From: Geminicoccaceae bacterium
GTDB lineage: Bacteria > Pseudomonadota > Alphaproteobacteria > Geminicoccales > Geminicoccaceae
Direction of reading: 5' to 3'
Assembly (NCBI GenBank): GCA_028285265.1
Contig: JANQPX010000069.1
Location: 124,001-188,000, forward strand
DNA length: 64,000 nt
Positions 18,622-28,028 of this stretch are shown here, in pieces; position 1 is the first letter of the stretch, and each line of letters opens with the position of its first letter. Made by a program: the position numbers and the translations under genes. The notes beneath the pieces were generated by a model. It made no database searches and had not been told where the DNA came from. It saw only the letters and a program-made list of their open reading frames with translations.

Positions 18622-19151
18622 CCACGCCACCTAACCATGTTTCAACAGGTCAATCGCTCGAACGTACCGATAACATCCTATGGTGCCACGTTCAGCAAGG
18701 GATAGCGATGGTCTGATCGCCACACGTTGTTCCGGGGGCGACGCTACGGCACCATTTGGATCACACTCGGTTTCAGGGTCCGGCGAGGCACCAATATCCT
18801 TTACCCCGGGGATGTAAATCTTGGGTCAGCGCCTTAGAGCATGTCGATACAAGCATAGTTTCCGTCTCCTTTGATGGGCCTGATCATTGACCGATTGAAG
18901 GGGGCATCTAATATCCCTGTGGGCGTTTCTGTCACCGTCGTTAGTTGAGTGCCGAACCGTTCATTGACATTCGTGTCTCTGTGACCTACCTGGGAGTTTA
19001 CCTAAAAGGGAGTGAGCCCCGGCCGCTCGCAAGCGAAAGCTCTGGCGAAGCTCATGGTGACAGCTTGATCCGCTGAATTCAGTGCATGCGGACTAGTGGC
19101 AATGCGAGCACCATTTTTGTCCTGCATGCGGGTACTGCATGAGGCATCATC
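18622..19151. other. 0.53 kb intergenic region
   Basis: Divergent region between the DUF808 gene and the glyoxalase_8-type gene. It should hold both promoters. No coding sequence, RNA or clear operator was recognised. Confidence 0.4.
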
Positions 19152-19622
19152 ATGAACAAGTCACTCCCTCCACAGTTTTCAATTCAAGCTTTGAAAACGC
19201 AGGCGAGACGTTTGCGTGCTCAACTCGGGTCTAAAGGACAAGCGATAACGCATAGCCATGCGTTGGAATTGTTGGCCCACCAATATGGACACAAGAATTG
19301 GAACACGCTGCGAGCCGTCGCGGAGGCTCATCCACCGTCGCGTACCCTCTCTCTTGGTGACCTTGTGCGCGGGCATTATCTCGGCCAACCGTTCCAAGGC
19401 CGAGTCATCGGTGTTCAAGCACTGACATCTCCGGACCACCGTCGGATAAGCCTGCAATTCAATGAACCTGTTGACGTGGTCACATTCGGCAGCTTCTCCA
19501 ACCTTCGGCAGCGAGTCAGTTGCGTCATCGACAAGTCGGGAAGGTCCCTTAACAAGACGTCTGATGGTCGTCCGCATCTGTTGCTGGCAAATGTCAACGA
19601 CGATGCTCCGATTTCACCCTGA
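19152..19622 (+). CDS. Glyoxalase superfamily-type protein (glyoxalase_8 region)
   Basis: A 156-residue cytosolic protein. The N-terminal half carries LKTQARRLRAQLGSKGQAI and HSHALELLAHQYGHKNWNTL, typical of the small helical domain in alphaproteobacterial proteins annotated 'glyoxalase superfamily protein'. The second half has VRGHYLGQPFQGRVIGVQAL, then FNEPVDVVTFGSFSN and KTSDGRPHLLL, which also belong to that family's usual full length. The annotation comes from similarity to a domain found beside true glyoxalases, and no vicinal-oxygen-chelate metal ligands are evident here. No operon partner is adjacent. Confidence 0.8.
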   Translation: MNKSLPPQFSIQALKTQARRLRAQLGSKGQAITHSHALELLAHQYGHKNWNTLRAVAEAHPPSRTLSLGDLVRGHYLGQPFQGRVIGVQALTSPDHRRISLQFNEPVDVVTFGSFSNLRQRVSCVIDKSGRSLNKTSDGRPHLLLANVNDDAPISP

Positions 19623-20282
19623 CCACAAACGGCTTATGTACAGCCAACGGGGTGCTGGAGCCGTGTTCTCCGGCCCCGTCTTTGTGGCAAGAACGCCGAG
19701 ACCATCCGTGAAAAACAAATCGAATGTCCTTCGCGTTCTTGTGTTCTCGAATAGATAATCGCGTTGCGTTGGAGTCGTCTGGTCGTCCGCGTTCAGCATG
19801 AGGTTCAAACGGGGTAAGACCCATGAACCGCAATTCCGGGAGAACCGGGCCTTCGCGGCTTTTCTTTGGCCAGGTCCGGTCGATTGTTGAGGCATTGAGG
19901 TCACCGCCGATCCATTTCTCGGTCAAACGCTAATCTTTCCAACAGTGTTGTTGGGTCAGGCGTAGGTTCGATGACATCGCTCGATGCTACAATCGCTTAA
20001 CAGCGAGGGTGGTTGTACTGCCTCAGCTTTCTCAGAATGCAGGCAGTCAGGCATCAAGCGCTCGCATAGCTGCTCCTGCTCATTTTCCGACGCGGTCATC
20101 ACGCGATGTCACACTCAACGACTATCCAGCAAGAAGCATACTCGAGGCTATGGAAAGAACAAAAAAGTTTAGATAAATACGCTCAAAAGTGGTCGAAGAG
20201 GCTGGCTGGCACCCACTGTTGGGCGGTCAGCAACTTGCCTATCCAAGATCATTCTCCCCACGTGCCCTAAGGAGAGATGCTG
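19623..20282. other. 0.66 kb intergenic region
   Basis: No recognisable coding sequence. Just before the next gene a strong Shine-Dalgarno, AAGGAGA, is present at about 20269-20275. Confidence 0.4.
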
Positions 20283-22115
20283 GTGAGCGGACGAGGAGTT
20301 TCCAGACGTTGCCTACAATGGGCAGGACTAGTCGTCGGAACATTTTGCATCGTTTCGACATTCCGGACGGCCTCAGCTGAGGAGCCGTTCGTATTTCCTA
20401 ACGAAGCCAGTATCGATAACGCCATGGCCACGCTGAATGAGAAGCTGGGTCACGATGCTGTCCGACCAGATCCGTGCAACCTTTACATACTTGACGACTT
20501 GCGCGGCAATGACCTGTTCGACGATCAGACGTTTCAATCCATGCATCAGGCGCTAGCAACAAATATTCTTGGGTTGGGGCGCGTCGATGACTGTTCCATC
20601 ATGCCCCATACAGTGGCGCAAAGTGATGTCGTCACTTTCTTGGAGGAGCGACGTGCCGCTGGCAATGCAGGGCTGGCGCTCGTTTTAACCTACTACAAGC
20701 TGAGCGAAGGCGTGACGGTCTTTGCTAACCTTAGAGGCGTAGACGGTAACATTCTTGGCTCGTCTGGACGTTTCGACCTTCCTGTAGTGGCCAGCGCAAA
20801 TCTTGACAATCCTGATGTAACGACCGGTGAGGTGACCGGGGGGACGTCAACAATAGGCCAGGCGAACCAGGCTGATGATTTGAAAGATGATCTAGCCGAC
20901 AGAGCACCTTTCTCTCATCAGGATTCTATTGGCAACGAGCGGCAGCGGACGTTTGGCGGTGTCGAGGTCTCGGAGACGACCTACCGCCGAGAATTGGCCA
21001 ATGGAGTGCGTGTCAAAAGTGCGCCCGAAAGTGTGTTTAACCTTCGCCGGGTTCAGGCAGGCGTCCCGCCATCAGTCAAAACCGTGCGTGTTATCGATGT
21101 GGATGGGCAGGATATCGAATTGATAACGGATATGGCCGAGAGCTTTCTCAGTACCATCGCTACCGCTAACGGCAGTTTTATCGAGTCAATCCAGTCAGAC
21201 AACGGCAATCAAGGTGGTAAGCAGATCACCATTAACAGTGGGTCTCGAGAAGACGTCGGTACCATCGATATTCAGACAGAGAATACCCAAGCTGCCTTCG
21301 AGCGGATCCTCAACAATGAGGCCGACATTGTGGTCGTTCGGGAGCCGATCTCGGCAGTTGACGCCAGTCGGTTTGCCAACGCCTACGGAGTCAATATGCG
21401 CAGCCGTTATGCTGAGCGTGTTGTCGCTATTGCCGCGAGTGGCAAACAGAGTGTCGATTGTGGCATAAGCTATCAACAGAACGATATGGTCATGAGCACT
21501 GAAGACGATCCGTCGTCAGAGCGGGTCTATCTGTATGTCAACCCTGCAATCCCAGGAACAATGCGCGATCAATTTATCGATTTTGCTCTAACAGCTGAAG
21601 GGCAGACAGTGGTTGCGCGGCATGCTGTCGATCTCCGTTTGCAAGTGAGTGATGCTGGCTATGCTGCTTGGCGATATAGGGCTGCTGGAGAACAGGAAGC
21701 CGAGATTTACGACGTGCTGGAACGCTTTCGACGACTCATTCGGACGTCGCAACGTGTCTCGAGTACGTTCAGGTTTGATTTCGCGAGTGCCGATCTGGTT
21801 TTGGACGCTCGGAGCGAGCAAGATCTCGAAAATCTGATCGACCTTGTCAAGACCAGGGATATCGACAGTCGGCGCATCCTTCTCTTTGGATTTGCCGATT
21901 CATCAGGTGATGCAGACTTCAATGTTGGTCTGTCCCGAAACCGAGCCGACGCAGTGGCGATCCGGCTTCGGCTCGCGGGTATTCCCGTGCCGCCGCGGAA
22001 TGTTCATGGCATTGGTGAAGACTCGCCTGTTGCGTGTAATCTTCAGCTCGATGGCGAACGCGATGAGACCGGGGCTCAAAAGAACAGGCGTGTGGAAGTC
22101 TGGATAGAGAGCTGA
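20283..22115 (+). CDS. Secreted protein joining a phosphate-binding-like domain and an OmpA C-terminal domain (paralogue 1)
   Basis: About 610 residues with an N-terminal signal peptide ending near TASA/EEPF. AAGGAGA lies 7-8 bases before the GTG at 20283 but only 1-2 before an ATG at 20277, so I prefer the GTG. Residues about 30-180 form an unassigned domain. The middle (about 245-440) resembles PstS-type binding proteins, with VREPISAVDASRFANAYGV and an IPGTMRDQFIDFALTAEGQT tail. The last 120 residues are an OmpA-family peptidoglycan-binding domain: LLFGFADSSGDADFNVGLSR, HGIGEDSPVACN and KNRRVEVWI. A paralogue lies at 28029-29624 on the other strand. It probably sits in the periplasm attached to the wall. 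The orphan binding protein follows by 53 bases and may share its operon. The ligand is unknown. Confidence 0.8.
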   Translation: MSGRGVSRRCLQWAGLVVGTFCIVSTFRTASAEEPFVFPNEASIDNAMATLNEKLGHDAVRPDPCNLYILDDLRGNDLFDDQTFQSMHQALATNILGLGRVDDCSIMPHTVAQSDVVTFLEERRAAGNAGLALVLTYYKLSEGVTVFANLRGVDGNILGSSGRFDLPVVASANLDNPDVTTGEVTGGTSTIGQANQADDLKDDLADRAPFSHQDSIGNERQRTFGGVEVSETTYRRELANGVRVKSAPESVFNLRRVQAGVPPSVKTVRVIDVDGQDIELITDMAESFLSTIATANGSFIESIQSDNGNQGGKQITINSGSREDVGTIDIQTENTQAAFERILNNEADIVVVREPISAVDASRFANAYGVNMRSRYAERVVAIAASGKQSVDCGISYQQNDMVMSTEDDPSSERVYLYVNPAIPGTMRDQFIDFALTAEGQTVVARHAVDLRLQVSDAGYAAWRYRAAGEQEAEIYDVLERFRRLIRTSQRVSSTFRFDFASADLVLDARSEQDLENLIDLVKTRDIDSRRILLFGFADSSGDADFNVGLSRNRADAVAIRLRLAGIPVPPRNVHGIGEDSPVACNLQLDGERDETGAQKNRRVEVWIES

Positions 22116-22168
22116 CATCGACGGGCACAAGCGGTTTTTTTGGTGTCGTCACGCAAGGAATGAAGTGA

Positions 22169-23320
22169 ATGAAGCAATCGACATTGGTTTTGCTAACCGC
22201 AGCAGTGGTGGCAACAACGTCTTGTGGTGCAGCCCTAGCCGCTGATCTGACATTAGGATTAATCAGCAATCGCACGGGACCTACATCCGACATTGGCATA
22301 CCTCATGCTGATGGCGTGCTCGATGCATGGAAATGGCAGAACCAGCGAGGCGGTATCGGTGGTCATATGATCGAAATCGCCGAGATCGAATGTGGCTACA
22401 GCGTCGAATGCACGAGGGATGCGTTCACGTTTCTAGCCGAAGAGGAAGAGGTTCCGCTGATCCATGGCTTTGGAACGCCGGATAGTATCGCTGTGATTCC
22501 GCTCTCGAATCGGACACAAACGGTCTATATGCCATTGTCGTATGCTGAAGAGTTGGTTGATGCGGAGAACGCGCCCTACATGTTCGTAACGAATGCCGAC
22601 TACAGTACAGCCGGAAGAAGCGCGGTCCGTTATGTTAAGGCTCAAGGCGGAAGTCTTGCTCTTGCCCGTTATCCTGAAGGATTCGGTATTGCTCCCATCC
22701 CAGCTATCAAGAACGAGGCGACTATCCTTGGAGTCGAAATTGCTGCTGAAATCGATCTCGACTACGTGCCGACCGATGCGGTCGAGGAAGTCCTGCAAAT
22801 CAAAGAATCGGGCGCAACCCATATCTGGCTTGGAAACACCAATACGGCCATGAGCGTGCTTGCCGCAGAGCTTGAGCGGCAAAGCGTTTATGCGAAGATT
22901 ATCGGCAATATCTATGCCGGTGATGAAGCCTTTATTGAAAATAGTGGCCTGCTCGCCGAGGGCCATCTGGCGATGTATGGGAGCGTCAGCCTAGGGGAGA
23001 ATGATGCCCCGATGATCGACGAGATCAAGAAAGTGGGACATGGTGATATCAATAATACCCATTACATCAGGGGCTGGGCTCAGGGTCTGTTGGCCGGAGC
23101 TGCGATCGAGCAAGCCTTGTCGAATGCCAATGGGTTAGGTGAGCTGACAGGCGACACCTTACGTCAGGCGATGTATGAGCTCGACCAGCTTTCACCTGGA
23201 GGGTTGGTGCCGCCGGTTTCGTTTTCTCCTGACGACCATCGGCCCAATCTAGTCGGCGACGTGTATCGTGTTGAGAACGGACGTTGGGCGAAACACTGGC
23301 AGAATACACTCGCGCGCTAA
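22169..23320 (+). CDS. Orphan ABC substrate-binding protein, branched-chain amino acid/amide type
   Basis: A 383-residue periplasmic binding protein of the LivK-like family. The signal peptide ends at ALAA before DLTLGLISNRTGPTSDIG. Other marks are WKWQNQRGGIGGHMIEIAE, IWLGNTNTAMSVLAAEL and GDVYRVENGRWAKHWQ. AAGGAATGAAG precedes the ATG. It lies 53 bases after the PstS-OmpA-like gene and is not accompanied by permease or ATPase genes. It may feed a transporter elsewhere or act as a sensory binding protein. The complete liv operon earlier in the window is one possible partner, but it already has its own binding protein. Confidence 0.88.
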   Translation: MKQSTLVLLTAAVVATTSCGAALAADLTLGLISNRTGPTSDIGIPHADGVLDAWKWQNQRGGIGGHMIEIAEIECGYSVECTRDAFTFLAEEEEVPLIHGFGTPDSIAVIPLSNRTQTVYMPLSYAEELVDAENAPYMFVTNADYSTAGRSAVRYVKAQGGSLALARYPEGFGIAPIPAIKNEATILGVEIAAEIDLDYVPTDAVEEVLQIKESGATHIWLGNTNTAMSVLAAELERQSVYAKIIGNIYAGDEAFIENSGLLAEGHLAMYGSVSLGENDAPMIDEIKKVGHGDINNTHYIRGWAQGLLAGAAIEQALSNANGLGELTGDTLRQAMYELDQLSPGGLVPPVSFSPDDHRPNLVGDVYRVENGRWAKHWQNTLAR

Positions 23321-23670
23321 GAATACGATCATCTTCATCGAGGCAACTGACCAATGGGTAAGACCCCATTCTCGATCTGGTGTCAGCCGCTCATCAGCAA
23401 GCGAGGTGGCCCCGCAAGGCCCAGCAGCAAGGATTGTCCGACGGCAATAAACGCAAAATGTGACAAGCCATGGAGCCCCCTCTGCCTGCAGAGATGTGCG
23501 CCAACGACTTTAGCTGCTTAGAAGACGACCACAGACCAGCGGAGATCGAGCTAGTTGACGGTAGCGCTCTGTTTAGGTCCATGTACTTGGGATCGAAGCA
23601 GAAGCCTCTCAAACGCGGCGTTTCGAAAGGACTCATCTTGTTGCAGCCGCTATGCCGCGGTCAGTCATTC
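23321..23670. other. 0.35 kb convergent intergenic region
   Basis: Lies between the ends of the binding-protein gene and the LysR gene. No gene, RNA or clear terminator seen. Confidence 0.4.
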
Positions 23671-24537
23671 CTATGGGGGGCATGAGAGCGCCTGAAGCAC
23701 AGTCTCTTCTGCCCAGGATCGTAATCCCTTGAGATGAGCGACGTCGCGGTCCTGCCTGTGGGACAACATCCATAAAGGCTGCTCCAGCACGATGTTGCTC
23801 ACTGGCCTTAGATCAGGATAGCTGTTGCCAACGACGCAAGGAAGCATGGCCCTTGCAGCGCCCGATGAAGCGATCTCCGCCAGAACATCAAAGTGATAAG
23901 CTCGAAAGCGAAAGCCTTTGCTGCCGGCGAGGGCGGCCATCGCGTCACTTCCGGTTGTCCGAACGAAATCCTCCATCAGCCCTGCCCAAGGGAGATTCCG
24001 AGGGGCGACGCCACGTCGACAATAGACGGCATATCGAACGGCGCCAATGCGCTTTGCTTCAACCTGGCTTCCCATCGTATTCAATGGCGGCCGCCGATCT
24101 TCAATCCTGATGGCAACGTCAGCCTCTCGTCGAGACAGGCTGACGTTGGTGCCTGTTCCCATGAGTTCGACGCGCACGCGATGAGCCTTCGTAAGCTGGA
24201 GAATGTTCGATGCAAAAAGATACTTCACGAGAAAGGGCGGTGCGGTCATCCGCAAATCTCGCCAGATCGCGCTACTCTCGGAAGAGATCGATTCCTGCTC
24301 GGCTGCTCGCAGTATCTCCGAAGCCGACTCGAGATGAGCAATCAAAGTCTCGCATTGATATGTAGGATGAAGCCGCCCCTCTTGCCGAAAAAACAAGGGA
24401 TAATTCAGCTGCTGTTCGAGAAGCTTCAGCCGGCGGCCAATCGTTGTCGCATTCACCTGTAGGATCAAGGCAGCCTTTGCATAGGTTCCACTCCGAGAGA
24501 CGGCAAGCAAAGTTTGCCACTGATCCCAATTGACCAA
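23671..24537 (-). CDS. LysR-family transcriptional regulator
   Basis: A 288-residue regulator. The start is a TTG at 24537, supported by TAGGAG seven bases upstream; there is no ATG nearby in frame. The winged helix-turn-helix is at the N terminus (FLAVSRSGTYAKAA-like stretch TLLAVSRSGTYAKAALIL, then TIGRRLKLLEQQLNYPLF). The effector domain follows, with VELMGTGTNVSLSRREADVA, the LysR 'D-[VI]-A-[IV]-R' motif. It is divergent from the small secreted protein gene at 24689, which is a candidate target. The effector is not predictable. Confidence 0.9.
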   Translation of the reverse strand: MVNWDQWQTLLAVSRSGTYAKAALILQVNATTIGRRLKLLEQQLNYPLFFRQEGRLHPTYQCETLIAHLESASEILRAAEQESISSESSAIWRDLRMTAPPFLVKYLFASNILQLTKAHRVRVELMGTGTNVSLSRREADVAIRIEDRRPPLNTMGSQVEAKRIGAVRYAVYCRRGVAPRNLPWAGLMEDFVRTTGSDAMAALAGSKGFRFRAYHFDVLAEIASSGAARAMLPCVVGNSYPDLRPVSNIVLEQPLWMLSHRQDRDVAHLKGLRSWAEETVLQALSCPP

Positions 24538-24688
24538 ATGATTTCTCCTATTCTTTGGGCAGCAATTGAGGATCTCGGCTGCCTCGCCACAAGCATGCGT
24601 TTGTGCAGGTCAGACAGCAATAAATTTGTGTCGACATGCATCGATGTGGGCGCGATCGTCAAAAGACACAATGTTGGGAGTGAGCACA

Positions 24689-25078
24689 ATGAATGATGAA
24701 CGCATGCCTCGGCAGCATCTCGTGGCCGCAGTGACAACTACCCTGATCCTTACGATCACAGCACTAGCGCCGGCGCGTGCCAGCGACGTTCCGTCGGCAA
24801 CCGATGTCGAGGCAGCTGTGGGTGATCACACCTATCAAGGCAGTATGAGTACGGCTGGCTCTGGCTTTGCTGAGTACTATCGGGCCGATGGCTCCATCAT
24901 TGCAGATGGCTATTCTGGCAGCTGGCGAGCTGACGATGGTGCCATGTGTTTTACCTACGGTGACCAGCCTGAACGTTGTTTCGAGGTGAAATTCAATGGC
25001 CCCTCTATGGAGATGTATAGGGACGGAAAACTCGATGGGAATGGGATGCTTATTGAAGGAAATGTGAATGGTTTTTGA
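24689..25078 (+). CDS. Small secreted protein, unknown
   Basis: A 129-residue protein. GGGAG lies eight bases before the ATG at 24689. A signal peptide ends near ARA/SDVPSA. The mature part is acidic and of lipocalin- or MORN-like texture: GDHTYQGSMSTAGSGFAEYY, RADGSIIADGYSGSWRADDG, then CFTYGDQPERCFEV with two cysteines. I recognise it as the kind of small periplasmic protein common in alphaproteobacteria, but no function is known to me. It is divergent from the LysR gene. Confidence 0.7.
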   Translation: MNDERMPRQHLVAAVTTTLILTITALAPARASDVPSATDVEAAVGDHTYQGSMSTAGSGFAEYYRADGSIIADGYSGSWRADDGAMCFTYGDQPERCFEVKFNGPSMEMYRDGKLDGNGMLIEGNVNGF

Positions 25079-25325
25079 GCTTGACCAGGTGCAGTCCCCA
25101 AGACCCGCTCCCTTGTTCAGTCGAGAGGCGGCATCAGCGTTTCTCTGCTTCTAGATATGAATAAGCTCCTTCAGAGCTGCAAACCTGAATCTGCTCAGAC
25201 GACTCTTGATAGTAACGAATAACAGCGAAGGTAGCCATGAGAAGCACCGTAGAGATGACAAAGTGACGGTGCGATGGGTTGGGGTTGTCTCATGGTTGGT
25301 GAAACAAGACGCATAATCAGCCCAT

Positions 25326-25874
25326 ATGAGTGACGTGATGTTCCCAATTGTACGCTGTGGCCAGAAGCGTCTAGCCACAGTTCGTTGTGCTCGACTGAGC
25401 CCCAAAGACTATCCTGCAGGAAGAGCACTCGTGTTGGCGAGAGATGATCGTGAAATCGAGCGTGTTCTGGCCGATGCGCGTTTTGGTGAGTCCATTGGTC
25501 TCGAGATTACACTGCCTGTATGGGTCCGGTTCATACCTCAACGTTTCTTCGGTCAAAGCTATGGTTTGGCGTTGGCACTTGCAGACAAGAGAACACGCTA
25601 TTGCTCTTACTTTAACTCAGCTAGAGGCCGCCTAATTGCAACTGGGCATATGATCGAGGATGGTTGTGGCAAGGTCGGTGAGGTCGCTAAACTTCACGAT
25701 TGCCTAGCCGCCATCGCTGCAGAAGTGCTGCCGGGCGATCATTTCGTCTTTCCAAAGGCAAATCTAAGACGGGTTTCGCCGATTGAAACTGTTTTACTCG
25801 AAGACCTTAAAAGAAAAGGCATTGAGGTGACCTGCATTGATCACTTTAATCAAATCAAGGAACTCTATACGTAG
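25326..25874 (+). CDS. Stand-alone Lon-like (S16) Ser-Lys protease domain protein
   Basis: A 182-residue cytosolic protein without a signal peptide. Residues about 60-182 follow the S16 (Lon) proteolytic domain: RFFGQSYGLALALAD with candidate nucleophile S78, then LIATGHMIEDGCGKVGEVAK with candidate general base K122, and VFPKANLRRV. The serine-lysine distance is 44 residues, against 43 in E. coli Lon (S679/K722). There is no AAA+ ATPase domain or Lon N domain, so it is much shorter than Lon (about 780-800 residues). Shine-Dalgarno is poor, so the exact start is not certain. Without an unfoldase it could cut small or unfolded substrates, or work with an ATPase encoded elsewhere. Neighbours do not indicate a partner. 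Confidence 0.75.
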   Translation: MSDVMFPIVRCGQKRLATVRCARLSPKDYPAGRALVLARDDREIERVLADARFGESIGLEITLPVWVRFIPQRFFGQSYGLALALADKRTRYCSYFNSARGRLIATGHMIEDGCGKVGEVAKLHDCLAAIAAEVLPGDHFVFPKANLRRVSPIETVLLEDLKRKGIEVTCIDHFNQIKELYT

Positions 25875-25942
25875 TCGATATGAGTGCTTTCGGTGGCATT
25901 GCTTGGACGAGTAAAACGCCCATAAACTTGATTAGCGCCCAT

Positions 25943-25962
25943 GTCGATGCCAGGGCATCGAC
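25943..25962. repeat. 20-base palindromic stem-loop, copy 1
   Basis: GTCGATGC-CAGG-GCATCGAC, an 8-bp perfect stem with a 4-base loop, lies 69 bases after the Lon-like gene. The identical stem with a different loop occurs at 57793-57812. It may act as a terminator without a U-run or be a REP-like element. Confidence 0.55.
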
Positions 25963-26173
25963 GGCATCGTTATCGTCATCATCCTGGTTGGTGGTGTCTG
26001 TATCGCCCAATATGTGAAATGCTGTTATGGAGCAGCGCTGAGTCCAGCAGAAACTTGACGGGAAGCGGGCTTTTCGAAAGAGGGATCGTGAACGGTATTC
26101 CCGCTCTCGAGCCGGTTGGCGAAGAATTCTCCCTTTTTGTCTAACATTGGTCCGAAGTGCGGAGAGAACCGGA

Positions 26174-27841
26174 ATGGATTATTATGACATCGATGTCTAT
26201 TCGCGGGAGGTAACGACGACATCTGATGTAGCGCAGCGATGGTTCGATCGCGGTCTCGTCTGGTGCTATGCCTATTTCCATGATGAGGCTATTGCCTGCT
26301 TCAAAAGAGCACTCGGAGAAGATCCAAGCTGTGCCATGGCTCTCTGGGGCATCGCTTATGCAACAGGACCAAACTACAATATGCCTTGGGATCGGCGTGA
26401 TCCTGCAATGCGACGTGATTCGCTCGCGACAGCTTATGATGCGACCCAAGCGGCGTGGACATTCATTGACCAGGTCAGTTTACCTGAACGAGCATTGATT
26501 GAGGCATTGTTGCTGCGCTTCCCGCAGCGCGAACCTGAAGATCTCGAGACAATGCGCAGTTGGAACGACAGCTTCGCTTTGGCGATGAGAGATGTGCACC
26601 GTGCTTACCCCGATGATCTCGACGTCAGAACGGTCTATGTCGAGGCGATCATGAATCGAACGCCTTGGCAGATGTGGGATCAGGACACCGGTGAACCAGC
26701 CGAGAATGCCGATACACTCGAGGCCGCAGCGGTCATAGAAGCAGCGCTGGAGACACGTTCAGATGCAATGCGGCACCCGGGCCTCCTCCATCTCTATATT
26801 CACCTGATGGAGATGTCCCCAATCCCGGAAAAAGCACTGAAGGCCGGTGATGCTCTGCGCGATTTAGTTCCGGACGCCGGACATCTCATCCATATGCCTA
26901 CTCACATCGACATTCAGTGCGGGCATTACGAGAATGTCGTTCGTTGGAACCTGCTTGCGACGAAGGTCGACAGGAAGGCGCTCGATCGCTCCGGTGTGTT
27001 TACCCTTTATACCGGGTACCGCATTCACAATTATCACTTCGCCGTTTACGGAGCGATGTTCCTTGGCCAGTTTTTGCCTGCTTGGAGTGCAGCCCGCGAA
27101 CTCGTTGAAATCACTCCTGAGGAACTGCTGCGCGTTTCATCGCCACCCTTCGCGGACTTCTATGAGAGCTATATGGCGATCTGGGTTCATGTTCTCGTTC
27201 GATTTGGTCACTGGCGACAAATCCTTGACGAGTCACTACCTGACGACGCTGAGCTATATGCAGTGCTCACAACAACACTACATTATGCAAAAGGGATAGC
27301 TCATGCTGCTCTAGGTGAGGTCGAAGACGCTGAGTTGGAGCAATCTAACTTCCTCGCGGCCCGCGACCGGATGCCGGAAACGCGACGGATGCACAATGTT
27401 CTTTGTCTGGATCAGTTTGCTGTCGCTGAGGCCATGTTGGAAGGCGAGATTGAGTATAGAAAGGGGAACTTTGATAGAGCCTTCAAAAGACTGCGTGACG
27501 CGGTCGGACTTGAGGATTCGTTGCCGTATGATGAGCCCTGGGGATGGATGCAACCAACAAGGCACGCGCTCGGTGCCCTGTTACTCGAGCAGGGCCGGAT
27601 CGATGAGGCAGAGGCTGTCTATCTTGAAGACCTCGGCCTTGGCGGCGACCTGAGTAGAGCACAAACACATCCTGACAACGTCTGGAGTTTGCGGGGCCTT
27701 CACACATGTTTGAGGGCGCGGGGTTCTGAGAATACGATGAAAGGCAAATTGATTGCGCAGCGGTTGGCTTTGGCAGAGAGCCGTGCTGATCGTCCGGTCG
27801 GTTTGTCTTGTTTTTGTGCGCAAGCGGCAGGGACTGAATGA
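26174..27841 (+). CDS. Tetratricopeptide-repeat protein
   Basis: A 555-residue soluble protein. I start it at the ATG at 26174 (AGAGAACCGGA before it) instead of a TTG at 26147. It has no signal peptide. TPR-like helices begin at once: AQRWFDRGLVWCYAYFHDEA and CFKRALGEDPSCAMALWGIA. The middle has HLIHMPTHIDIQCGHYENVV, which marks a known family of long TPR proteins ('HMPTHI' type). Late repeats include LGALLLEQGRIDEAEAVYLE. TPR arrays mediate protein-protein contacts; no enzyme domain is visible. Function unknown. It is convergent with the second PstS-OmpA-like gene. Confidence 0.85.
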   Translation: MDYYDIDVYSREVTTTSDVAQRWFDRGLVWCYAYFHDEAIACFKRALGEDPSCAMALWGIAYATGPNYNMPWDRRDPAMRRDSLATAYDATQAAWTFIDQVSLPERALIEALLLRFPQREPEDLETMRSWNDSFALAMRDVHRAYPDDLDVRTVYVEAIMNRTPWQMWDQDTGEPAENADTLEAAAVIEAALETRSDAMRHPGLLHLYIHLMEMSPIPEKALKAGDALRDLVPDAGHLIHMPTHIDIQCGHYENVVRWNLLATKVDRKALDRSGVFTLYTGYRIHNYHFAVYGAMFLGQFLPAWSAARELVEITPEELLRVSSPPFADFYESYMAIWVHVLVRFGHWRQILDESLPDDAELYAVLTTTLHYAKGIAHAALGEVEDAELEQSNFLAARDRMPETRRMHNVLCLDQFAVAEAMLEGEIEYRKGNFDRAFKRLRDAVGLEDSLPYDEPWGWMQPTRHALGALLLEQGRIDEAEAVYLEDLGLGGDLSRAQTHPDNVWSLRGLHTCLRARGSENTMKGKLIAQRLALAESRADRPVGLSCFCAQAAGTE

Positions 27842-28028
27842 GCTAAGCGATGCAAAATCGTTGTCCACAAGACCTGCATTTGGGGCGCACGGGCTTTGAG
27901 ACCAGTCTGGCGTTGCGGGATGAAGAGTGGCGTTTTCGCTAATGAGATGGCCAAGTTTTGTTGAGAATGATCACGGTGTCATGGTCGTCTTGGCCACGCA
28001 GGATCAGATTGACAGGTCTGAGGAGGCG

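Noticed and set aside
19594..19926. 110-residue minus-strand frame overlapping the glyoxalase_8-type gene end
   Set aside because: It overlaps a supported gene, has no ribosome site and no family likeness.
25940..26040. Short hydrophobic frame reading GIDGIVIVIILVGGVCIA
   Set aside because: An in-frame stop lies just upstream and no start codon is present; it overlaps the palindromic repeat, so it looks like chance.
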